Under the pieces are notes generated by a model. The model saw only the letters and a list, made by a program, of their open reading frames with translations. It was not told the origin of the DNA and did not search any database. Source: Linnemannia schmuckeri (taxonomy: Eukaryota; Mortierellomycota; Mortierellomycetes; Mortierellales; Mortierellaceae). Taken from it: DNA of 64,000 nt. Where the stretch lies: NCBI GenBank assembly GCA_029449235.1, contig JANATG010000012.1:558001-622000 (forward strand), in the 5' to 3' direction. Position numbers and translations under genes: made by a program. Below are positions 34,817-44,468 of the stretch, in pieces. Within the stretch, counting starts at the first letter, position 1, and each line of letters starts with the position of its first letter.

Positions 34817-37613
34817 GAAAGAACGAACGAGTAGGAGAGCAGAGAGATAACAGGAGGAGGATAGTCAGGAAAGAAAGAATGAATGAAGAAAGGGAAACAA
34901 CTGAGAGAGAAAGGAGTAGGACGCTACTGCCTGCCAGCTGGTAGCCCCGTTCTGTCGTATGTGGGGATGAGTTATGTATCAAAAAGACGGAGGCGAACGA
35001 GAGGCGATTTAAAATAGAAAACAGAAAAAAAATAGGATATGCCGGAGAGGGCGGTTTGAAGGGATGTGTGAGGAAGGAAAAACGTGTGCAAGAAGAAGAA
35101 AGGAATGGGAAGAGGGGGAGCGCGCGGAGGGAGTGAATGGGGATTGTTGGAAGAGAGGATGTACGGTAAGCTGTTTGTTGTTGCGCCTGCACCGAGGATT
35201 GGGGAGTGCTCGTTGATGATGCTCTCGTCCGTGATCTGAAGGGGTGGTGCGTGTGTATATATATATGGAGAAATAGAGTATTTAAAGTGCTGGGCGGTGG
35301 TTGACTGCTGATCGGCACTGTTGATTTTAATTATTGATCGTGCCTGGGGAGCGAATTATGTGCTTAATTTTGTTTGTTGTTTGTCAAATGAGAAGGGCTG
35401 TCGTCCTGCAACTTTGTCGGAATGAAAGGTCAATGTGGAATGGAGCTAACTGCTCGGGACTAAGAAAGTGTGTGTGTGTCGATGGAAAACGAATGAGGCG
35501 AATGAATGAGCGAGGACTGGTAGTTAAAACAGGGTGGAATGTAACATCCTGGTCGAAAAGTGAGTGAGGACAAAGTCAAAAAAAGAAAAGGCGAAAAGAA
35601 GGGAAGAAGGAGGGTGGGTATTATTAGATGATGAAGGGTATGCTATGATATGATATGGTATGATATAGTACTGGCCAAGATATGGAGTAGTGGGATGACA
35701 ATGAACAGGGACAGCAAAACAGAAAGGAAAAAGAAAAAATAAGTGAAAAGGGTCAATGACATGGAAAAGGCCTTTTTGTAAGATCTGTTTGCTTACCTTC
35801 GCTTGTCGTTGCCACTACTACTATGCGAACAGTTACTTTGCCTCAAAGCAAGACTTTGACATGACGGAGACGGGCTTTTTTACCATTGCGCCATAACAAC
35901 TTGGCACTCTTTGACAGCTTATCCATTTGCGCCTCTTTGCTCCAGGTACTCAAATACAACACCTCTCTTCACGGTCGTCTCAAGTGTAGCTCATGTACTA
36001 TCATTTTGTTTCAATAGCTTACTGCTCCACTAAAGCATATTTCAAGAAGGAGTCCTACGGGTACAGTACCTGATGTGATTTAACCCTTCTCAGTGACCAC
36101 CACGACCAATATAGACATAGCTCTACATCCGCCTCTCACCTTCTCCGCCTGCTTTCCTCGTCCACCTCCTCCCATCTCCTAATCACTTTCTAAAACAGAA
36201 ATCAACAACAACAGCAACAGCAACAACAACAACAACATCATCATATCACCAACCTTTTTTAGGATCAACCAACAAAACGAAAGACAGGGAAGAAGAGAGA
36301 AGTATGAAACCAAAAAAGATAGGCAGGCATGACCAATTTTTCGTCTCTCTTTTTTCCTATTCCTGAACCTTTCCAACCCATGCACCTTACATCCTCTCTT
36401 TGCATGGACATAATCGGCAATATGCCAGGCGAAGTAAAAACAGTACAAATCACAAGCCATTACTACTTTTTTTGATGTTGTGTCGATTATATTTTCTCTC
36501 ATTTCTCAAAATAAACCACCGCTGGACCAAACATTGCACGTACATTGGATGTTCATATTTTCGAAATGGTGGAGTAGGGAGAAAGAGAGAGTAAATGACG
36601 AACGAAGCGGAGCAAATAGGGTCTCTCCAGTGCCCTTTTGTTGTTTGCTGTCTATTTCTAGGAATTCACTAATTATCATCTTTTCAAATTGCCCGTCGTG
36701 TGCCTTTCTGCCTTGTCATTTCGCTCGTTTGTGTCCACTCCAGAGTGCCTTATGTTGTTTTCTTGGTATGTAGCCAAGACCCTTTTGAACCCCTTTCTTT
36801 TTTCTTGTGAAGCACGAAGACACCAAAGGACTGAACAACGTGCGCGAGCGATATGTCCAGGTTCCTTCCCAGTTTAGAAATTCCTTTCTTTTTTACAGCT
36901 TGTGAGCCACAACACGCCAATTTTTCGTGTGTACACTACAACCCAAAAACGCATTTTTCACACATCGTGCCAAAGAAACTGAGAGACAAAAGAACTCATG
37001 ATACCAATTGTGTACATGCCTTCCATTCCGACAGTTTGTCCTTTTGGGCGTTCAATTAAGGCTGTTTTGTCTTCTCTTTTTTTTAGGCGTTATCGGAGAG
37101 TGTCTTTGTTTGGTTTTCTCGGTTGAGAGGAGTTATAGTGGCCTTTCTCCTTCAGTTTGCGTTTTTATACTTGATCGATTTTTCAGCGAAAATGTTAGGA
37201 ATGAAAAAAGGACGAGAGAAATAGTGAAGAGGGACATGAGGAGAGGGAGAGAGGGAGGTTTGCTCAATGAGGAGAGAGGGGTGTCCACATGTTCTTTTTT
37301 TGGACACATTTGGCATGCTCTTTTTTTCCTGTTGGTGACAAAGCGAGCTGCCTCATTATTATTTTTTGCAAGTTTTTTTCCTTGGCCACTGAAAGTTGAA
37401 TCCCAATGGACTTTTGCTGTTTTGGCAGTAGTAAGAGGCTCGACCATTTGAAACCCCATGAAGGGAGAGGGGGCTATGTTGTCGTCAGTGTACTTCGGAT
37501 AGGCAAGAAAGAACCAGAGAGATTAGCAACGTGATAGGAAATCCATGTGAAGGCGTGATCCCCCTTCATGTGCGGGTGCCATCCATGACCTTTATTTTTT
37601 TTGGACCGAGGTC

Positions 37614-37653
<40 letters not shown>

Positions 37654-37654
37654 G
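37614..37654 (+). repeat. (GACA)10 microsatellite
   Basis: Ten perfect GACA units in intergenic DNA; likely length-variable between strains. Confidence 0.9.
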
Positions 37655-38919
37655 GTAGTGTTCTCCTTCCTTTGTTCTACCCCTGCGCAAGCGAAAAGAG
37701 AATCTCATCTAAATTACCACAGCAAAAAAAGAGAGGGTAAGGTACCTGAGGGAAGGTCGGATGTTGAATCTGTTTTTCCAAAATGGATCAGGGATCCCTT
37801 TCAAATATGATAATCATCATCGGGGAACCATTAAAATGAAAGTACTCATTTTTCTCTTTGCTGTCTCTCTATTCATCCATCCATGTATGTCCTCTTATTT
37901 ACAAAACATGTACAAAAACCTTCATAGCACTTGAAGATGAGTACATGAACATGAATAGACATAATAAGATAAGCGTATCTTGGCCTTGACTTGAGAACCG
38001 CTCGTCCCTTCATCATATTACATCTTTGTTGGATGAATGCCGTTTCTGTGTCTAAGAATAACGAACCCCACTCATCAACGGACGAGCCGCAAGGCAGCCT
38101 GTCTTCTTTTCTTTTATATCAAAGTGAAGGTGTCATTTGCCTTCTTTTGTATCTATGTCTACTCCCGCGTGTCCGACTGGACAAGGGGGAGAATGCGAGT
38201 TATCTTCAAGTAGGGGTCATCCACCCAACTTTGTTATGTGCCTGTCTTTCTTTTTTTGGGGATTTCACTTTTTTTTTTTCGTTTGTTTTCTTATTTCTTT
38301 TTTTCTTTCCTCCCTTCTCTTTTATCCGCCATTTTCAACTTTTGTTTTTCCTTTTCACTTCTCACTCCTTCAACAACAACAGTAATAACCACCACAGTTT
38401 CACACAACAAGCTCACCCTCCCCTTCCTCTCCTTCCCTCACTCACCCCTTGCAGATCAACAACAACAGCAATAAGCAACAACAACAAAGCATCCAACATA
38501 CCTCCGTGTCAGACCTCGCATTCTACAAACAATCTCATCATCCGCCTTGAACCCAACCTTGTCGACCCTCTTTCCCTCTTTTTCAATATTCTTGCTCACC
38601 TTCCTGCTCTCTCTCCTTCTTTCCTTTTCTCCATCGCTCCTTCTTTCGCTCCGTCTTTTCCTTAATTATTTTTGCCTGAAAACCAAATCCAACGACAACA
38701 AGCAATCGTGCAACATTATCATCGTTGTTGGCTCTCACCCACCTCCCTCACAAAGACTCTTCACCTCGTGCCCCTCCTCTCCCTCTCCTCTCGCAACTCT
38801 CAAGTTTCTTCCTTCCGGCCGTTTCAGGAAATAGATAAACCACATCCCTTTCTTTGAAGGAGTTTTCAAGAGCCATTTTTCTCTCAGCTGAAGGAGTGAA
38901 TAATAATAACGCCTAGAAA

Positions 38920-41900
38920 ATGTCATACAATCCAGTCAACACCGATAGCAGGAGCAATAGTCCTGTACCGTTTGACCGTCACTATCTACCCTATGGACAA
39001 CAACCACAACAACGCAGGTACGCAAATTCCGACACGACACATACACTCTTCGCCCCTTTTCGATTGTGATTAGTAGTGGTCTGAAGTTGAGGATACAGGG
39101 GACGGGGGAAACGATGGTGTTTTGGAGGAAACAAGGAAAGGGAGAATAAGGGATAAGACAGGAGTAAAAGGTGCAGGAGGATCCTTCCCTCTGTTCGAGG
39201 TTAAAAAAAACGATGGGATTATAACCGATCCGAATGCTATCTCATAAGCCAGACGGGTAGCAACGAAAAGGCAAAAGGCAATAGAAGTAAGTTGGGATTC
39301 GAGGAATTAGGATGGGGACGGATCGGGACACTCTCCTTTGTCTCTCTTTTTCACTGTTGCGCATGCATGCGTGCGGTAGATATTTATTGTTGTATATCAT
39401 GTACTCCAAGCGAGAGAGAGCACAATAACCCGACTATAGGAGAAGAGAAGAAAAGAAAAAAAAAACGGGATAGGTCGTGTATAGGAGAATTATGGGCTAT
39501 TATTGTTATTATTATTGTTATTGCATTTTTCATTCATCCGTCGGATTTATGACATGCAGTTGGCATTCAGGAGACTACTGGATGGACCCAGCTCGGGTTA
39601 GGAGAGTTGTAGAACTAATAGAGGGGGAAGGACAACAAAGTGCGACACTTACTCGCTCTGTATTTTTAGCATCTCTCAACGACTTTTTTGAATATGAGAA
39701 GAGAGTCCCTTTGGTTCTACCCGGAGTACTGGTTTTGAACTGTGGTAGACAAAGGCAGAGAAAGAAAAAAAAAGAAGGGACATGTTATTCTTTCCATGGT
39801 TTAGACATGACCTATCAGTGTTATTAATTGCTATTCTTGTTGCAGTTGTTAATACATGACATGATTGGGACATGAGCATTCAAAAGCAGAGAGGCTTAAT
39901 ACCGGCCAGCCTCTAGGAGCATTGCCCGTTCGCCCCTCATTTGTCTTTATTGCCTGTGCGCAATTGACATTTTTAAACTCCAACGCCCTTTTTCCCCCTC
40001 CTCTTCACTCTCTCTCTTTGTTATTTACTTTGCACTCCATTGAAAAAACAAACCATTGGATCCACCTCTTTGCTTCCACACCTTTGGACATAATACACTT
40101 CACACCTTAACCCTTGGACACCTGATTCGCATTCATTCCTCTCTTCCCTCCCTCTCTTTTCATTCTTCTTTCTTCCATTACAATAATCTACTACCTTCAT
40201 CCTTTCTTCCCTTCTTCCTTTCTTCCCTTCTTCCTTACTTCCCTTCTTCCTTTCTTCCTTTCTTCCCTTCTTCCCTTCTTCCCTTCTTCCTCTTCTTGCT
40301 GTTACTTTCCTTCTCTTCTCTCTTTACGTGCCTTTTTCCCGCGTGCCAATTGACCACTGCCTCTTTTTCACTCATATTCCTTCCGACCTCTTTCTCTCTC
40401 TCCACATTCTCACTAACGACCCTCTCCTGCCTCACTTCCTACATCGTTCGAAACACAGCTCAACAGACCAAAGTAGACTCTTTGCATCCAACCAGACTGC
40501 CGACGCCTCTCCATTGACAAGGCATCAACCATTAGTCCAACGGATCCCCTCCAGTGATCCCTTCCAGTCTTCCTCGTTTGAATCCCCACCGGTTGGTTCT
40601 CAATCCTTCTCTCGGTCCACTCTCAGGAACCAACACCAACAACAACAACCTTATTACCAAGGACAACAGGGTTATTCCGACATCTCACTCAACAACGACC
40701 CCCTCACGTCTGAACTTCGCAGACCCGCATCGCCCGCAATGAGAGCATATCACGGACCAGCAGGAGCAGCAGGCAATATGACACCGAACTCTGGCAGATC
40801 CTTTGATGCCCGCGACAATTCGAGTTCGCGGTCATCGGCTCACAACCTTGCCATTGGCACGGATCGCAACTACAACATGACACAGTCGGACATGACGCTC
40901 GAGGGGCTGGCGGAGCGATGGAATGCCTACCAGGCCTGGTGGGCAAAACAGTACAAGGAGCAACCGTTTTATCGCATCTGGACACGGTCAAAATGGATCC
41001 TCTTGTTCTCGGCCGTTTTATTGCTTGGATACTCTGGAGCCCTCTTTGCCGTCTCTCTTGGATACATGCTTGGCCGTAAGACTTTTCATGGCTTGGAAAA
41101 CAGCTCATCTTGCCATAATGGACATCAGTCATGGAGTAGCAATACCACACAAACTAACAGCATACTCTTCCTTACCATTTCGTAGACTTTGAATACTCGG
41201 TGGTGGTCATGGAATTTCACAGTAATCTCATCTACTGTAAGTCCACACCAATGTTTAATTCCTCTTTGCTTCGGGCTGTGCCATGCACAGAACAGAAAAA
41301 CAAAGAAACAAACGTTGCACAAACAAACAAAAAAAATAATTCGTGTATCCCTTTCTACCACTCTTTGCCCTCCTTCATCATATTCAAATAGTGGCATTAG
41401 GAGGCTCGATTCTGGGGATCCTCAGCGCAATCATGGGGCTGATCGGGATCTTCAAGGAGAACAGGATATGGCTGTCATGGTACACGATTGTGTTGTGGCC
41501 GGTCTTTGCGATCTACATCTCTGTGGGGTACATTGCCTTCCGTCGGGCCAAGAACCATCTCCGTGTGCATTTGAAGGACGAGTGGGTTCATTCTTATTCG
41601 CGGGAGCAGCGTCTTCTTGTTCAACGTCAGGTAAAGGAATATGGATATGAACATGATGGAAAAGTGATAAAAGGAATGGAAAAGGTCATGATCTTCCCAC
41701 GAGGCCTCGATAACGGCTTTTTTGTGGTGATGAACAATGAGGTTAAAACTGCTAACCAAACGAAAGCATTTCAAATTACCATGTACTTGTAACAAACAAC
41801 AATTTGCTCACACATTTTCTCCTCCCTCCTTCCTCATCATTCTTCATCCTTCCTGCCCCAACCTTTGCAGTTGAAGTGCTGTGGATACCAGGACTCGATG

Positions 41901-42128
41901 TACTTTGGAGAATACGACCTTCGCTGTTTCCCCATGATCAATCTGCCAGGATGTCAACACAAGTACAACCTCTACGAGGACAATGTCCTAACAACGGCGT
42001 GGACTATCAGTTTCGGCCTCGCCCCTGTCCAACTGTTTGTCATGATTGCTGCCTTGATGTGTTCTAACCATGTCGATGGCATGCTCCGATCGGGTCGACC
42101 TGGACTCAAGAGCTTCAAGGAGAAGTAA
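38920..42128 (+). CDS. Tetraspanin with long N-terminal extension
   Basis: Five exons (38920-39017, 40459-41075, 41186-41236, 41392-41630, 41871-42128) join in frame to 420 residues. Residues 1-205 are a polar Ser/Gln/Asn/Pro-rich cytosolic extension, unusual for a tetraspanin. TM1 is at about 211-237 (WILLFSAVLLLGYSGALFAV), TM2-TM3 lie in exon 4 (ALGGSILGILSAIMGLIGIF; WYTIVLWPVFAIYISVGYIA), and the large extracellular loop carries the hallmark CCG at 338-340 (LKCCGYQD) plus further Cys (LRCF, PGCQ). TM4 is in TISFGLAPVQLFVMIAALM. Known family role: membrane-microdomain organisers; fungal PLS1-type proteins act in penetration and polarised growth. Intron 1 is 1,441 bases with a CT-rich segment (40130-40450) just before exon 2, so an alternative start within exon 2 (MRAYHGP, near 40740) is possible. 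Confidence 0.87.
40200..40289 (+). repeat. CCTTTCTTCCCTTCTT-type pyrimidine minisatellite in tetraspanin intron 1
   Basis: Near-pure C/T stretch of imperfect 8-9-base units just upstream of exon 2. It resembles the CT-rich leaders of other genes in this window and may mark an internal promoter. Confidence 0.8.
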
Positions 42129-42497
42129 ACTGCTTGCACAGAACATTTACATTTTATAAACGACTAAAAACACATACACACACACGCCTCATTTTCTCAT
42201 TTTTTCAGCATAACTTATGACCCTCTTTCACCCCACACCACATCTCTGCTTTCGTATATTTTTATTCTCTACGATCCCTTATTTAGTCAGTCATTAAAGT
42301 TCCTCTGTTTTTTTAAGATAAAGTATTGGAGACATAGCGCGCGCGCGGCGAAAGCAAAGATGAACAAAAAGCAACCTCATGATTTTTTTTCGTTAACCCA
42401 TTTTATTTCCGTATGTCAATGTTTGTGTGAAAAAAGAAGAGGATGAGAATCAAAAGAAAATGTCAGAGGGTATAGAACAAGAAACAGATCGCTAGCT
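42129..42497. other. Convergent 3' interval with GC-alternating patch
   Basis: 369 bases between the tetraspanin and repeat-precursor stops. Contains an alternating GCGCGCGCGCG patch at about 42337-42348 (Z-DNA-prone) and AT-rich flanks. No gene. Confidence 0.5.
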
Positions 42498-44468
42498 TCA
42501 GTTGGCAGAAGCAGAAGGAAAAATTTGCATCTGCCCATCAGGGTAAACCAGAGCATTGACATTGATGGGCACCGGGATCGCAGGCGAATCACCACCCACC
42601 ACAGTCACATCCGCAGGAATGCCTCCAGCACCAGGAACAGGACCACCAGGGCCACCGACGCCGCGGGAGGAAGGAGGAGGGACTAGGTTGACGGAATTGC
42701 CGTCCCAGACCAGCCCGACGTCAATTGGGACGGGAATCGCACCTGTGTTGCCGCCGCGACCGTAGCCTCCTTGGCCATTGACAGTAGCACCGAGGACTTG
42801 ACGCTTGCTCCATTTTTTGCCGCCCTTGCCGTAGTGGGACCAATCATCGCTGTAACCAGATCCACCGCCAGACCACTTGCTTAAGTTACCTTCGTCGAGA
42901 TCCACACGCTTGCCCCACTTCTTATTGCCCTTTCCGTAATGAGACCATTCGTCACGGCCACCGTAGCTGGGACCAGCACCAGCCCCAGGCCAATTGCTCA
43001 AGTTGCCTTCATCAAAATCCTTGCGCTTCCACTTCTTACCACCACCCCCAGCCTTGCCATACCCAGTACTACCTCCCTTCCCATACCAGTCACCTCCTTC
43101 ACTGCCACCAGTGTATCCAGAACCGGACCACTTGCTCAAGTTATCCAAGTCGACGTTCCCCGAGCTACTGGTCGATCCCAATCCTAATCCGTGCTGACGA
43201 TGGATTGCGGCAGCGATGGCGTTGGCTTGATTAGCGGCGACAATGCTGGCTACTGCTGCTTGGTTGGTTGCATCGGCTGCTGCTGCTGCGGCCGCTCCTG
43301 TTGCCTGGCGCTTATAGACTTGGGCCTTCTGTGCCTGATCTTGAGACTGAGGCCAGGCCTGGGCTTGTGGCTGTGACTGACCGCCGTAAGGCTGAGGACG
43401 ACGGAACAAGCCCTGGGGATCGACGGCAAGAGCACTAACGTCACCGGTTGGAGCGGCAGGGGTTCCAATGCTACCGCTCTGATAACCAACGCCTTGAGTA
43501 GTCGCAGCTCGCTTCTTGACAATGGCTGTAGCGGGACTGGAACCAGTGTTGGCACCATGTCCAGCGGGAGAAGAGGAGCCAGTAGACCAGGGACGGTTGT
43601 GGAGATCAGCTGAGTTGGCAGGGTTGGCGGGCTGCTCAAGGGTAAAATAATCCTTGTAGTCGGAGCAGTGGATCAGTCCGCGGGTTGTTGTATCAAGGTT
43701 GCAGATGAGACTTGACATACGATAAGTTGGAGAATCACTCTTAGGAGCGGTGGCTGCGATGCCTATGGAGCCCATGATAGGAGTCGAGGTCGAAGCGGTG
43801 ATGGCGCGCTTCTGAATGGTGTAGGGTTTAACGAGTGGTTGTCCTCGTCCTTGGCCCTGCTGTTGGTACCACTGCTGGCCTTGCTGACCTTGCTGGCCCT
43901 GAGAGGGGTGCCATTGCTGGCCTTGGCCCTGAGAAAGATACCACTGTTGACCTCGACCCTGACCTTGGCCTTGCTGGTACCACTGCTGGCCTTGCTGACC
44001 CTGGCCCTGAGAGGGAGACCACTTTTGCCACTTCTGCTCCTGCTGCTCGGCACGCTTCTGAGGTAATTCTGGCTGCCTGGAGCCCGAGAGAGAAACGCCA
44101 GATCTGTAGAAGCCCGAAGACATAGCGGTAGGGAGTTTAGAGGTCGAACCCTCGCTCCTGAGGACCTTGATCAACTCGGGAGATTCAGCGCCAGGCGGGG
44201 TATTGATCGACTCGGTCACATTGGTGAGCTGAGCGGTGATGTCAGCAGCCGTAGTAGCGGTGGGGGCGGTAGTAACACCAGTACCAGCAATAGCTCCGGC
44301 ATCGGTGGCAACAGAGACGGCCGAAGACGATGACGACGAAGAGGGCAGCTCGAGGAGAGCACTGGAGGGAGGGATGGAGACGGAGTTTGTGCCAGGAATG
44401 GGGAAGGTTCCCATCATGGCCGAAACCAGGAAGAGTGAGAAGGAGATTGTCAATAGTTGATGCGCCAT
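42498..44468 (-). CDS. Secreted repeat precursor with Lys-Arg processing sites (KEP-like)
   Basis: One exon, 656 residues, starting at ATG 44466-44468. Residues 1-20 form a signal peptide (LLTISFSLFLVSAMMG). The chain has seven Lys-Arg sites (about 138, 222, 322, 390, 481, 520, 555). Between the last ones lie imperfect repeats of a Trp/Gly/Asp-rich unit: DEGNLSNWPG...DEWSHYGKGNKKWGKR, then VDLDEGNLSKWSGGG...DDWSHYGKGGKKWSKR. A more diverged first copy starts at about 441 (VDLDNLSKWSGSG...DWYGKGG...KKWKRK). Residues 140-215 are Gln/Gly/Trp-rich with QQWYQQGQ-type motifs, and two IPVPI[DN]V segments occur in the Pro/Gly-rich C-terminus. Family knowledge: fungal Kex2-processed repeat proteins release secreted peptides, some of them pheromones. 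That role here is inference. A TATA box lies at 44630-44636. Confidence 0.8.
   Translation of the reverse strand: MAHQLLTISFSLFLVSAMMGTFPIPGTNSVSIPPSSALLELPSSSSSSSAVSVATDAGAIAGTGVTTAPTATTAADITAQLTNVTESINTPPGAESPELIKVLRSEGSTSKLPTAMSSGFYRSGVSLSGSRQPELPQKRAEQQEQKWQKWSPSQGQGQQGQQWYQQGQGQGRGQQWYLSQGQGQQWHPSQGQQGQQGQQWYQQQGQGRGQPLVKPYTIQKRAITASTSTPIMGSIGIAATAPKSDSPTYRMSSLICNLDTTTRGLIHCSDYKDYFTLEQPANPANSADLHNRPWSTGSSSPAGHGANTGSSPATAIVKKRAATTQGVGYQSGSIGTPAAPTGDVSALAVDPQGLFRRPQPYGGQSQPQAQAWPQSQDQAQKAQVYKRQATGAAAAAAADATNQAAVASIVAANQANAIAAAIHRQHGLGLGSTSSSGNVDLDNLSKWSGSGYTGGSEGGDWYGKGGSTGYGKAGGGGKKWKRKDFDEGNLSNWPGAGAGPSYGGRDEWSHYGKGNKKWGKRVDLDEGNLSKWSGGGSGYSDDWSHYGKGGKKWSKRQVLGATVNGQGGYGRGGNTGAIPVPIDVGLVWDGNSVNLVPPPSSRGVGGPGGPVPGAGGIPADVTVVGGDSPAIPVPINVNALVYPDGQMQIFPSASAN

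Larger units (their letters stand above)
34458..38919. other. Large intergenic region between glycosyltransferase and tetraspanin
   Basis: 4.5 kb without a supported gene. 34470-35200 is a purine-rich plus-strand tract (leader of the minus-strand glycosyltransferase) with a GAAA array at about 34783-34816. A TATGA-type decamer patch lies at about 35641-35670 and a GACA array at 37614-37654. 38230-38860 is CT-rich with CAA/CAG patches, the leader of the tetraspanin gene. Frames up to 224 codons here are low-complexity Phe/Ser/Leu and rejected. Confidence 0.5.

Noticed and set aside
37991..38665. 224-codon plus-strand frame
   Set aside because: Lies in the CT-rich leader of the tetraspanin; Phe/Ser-rich translation without a fold.
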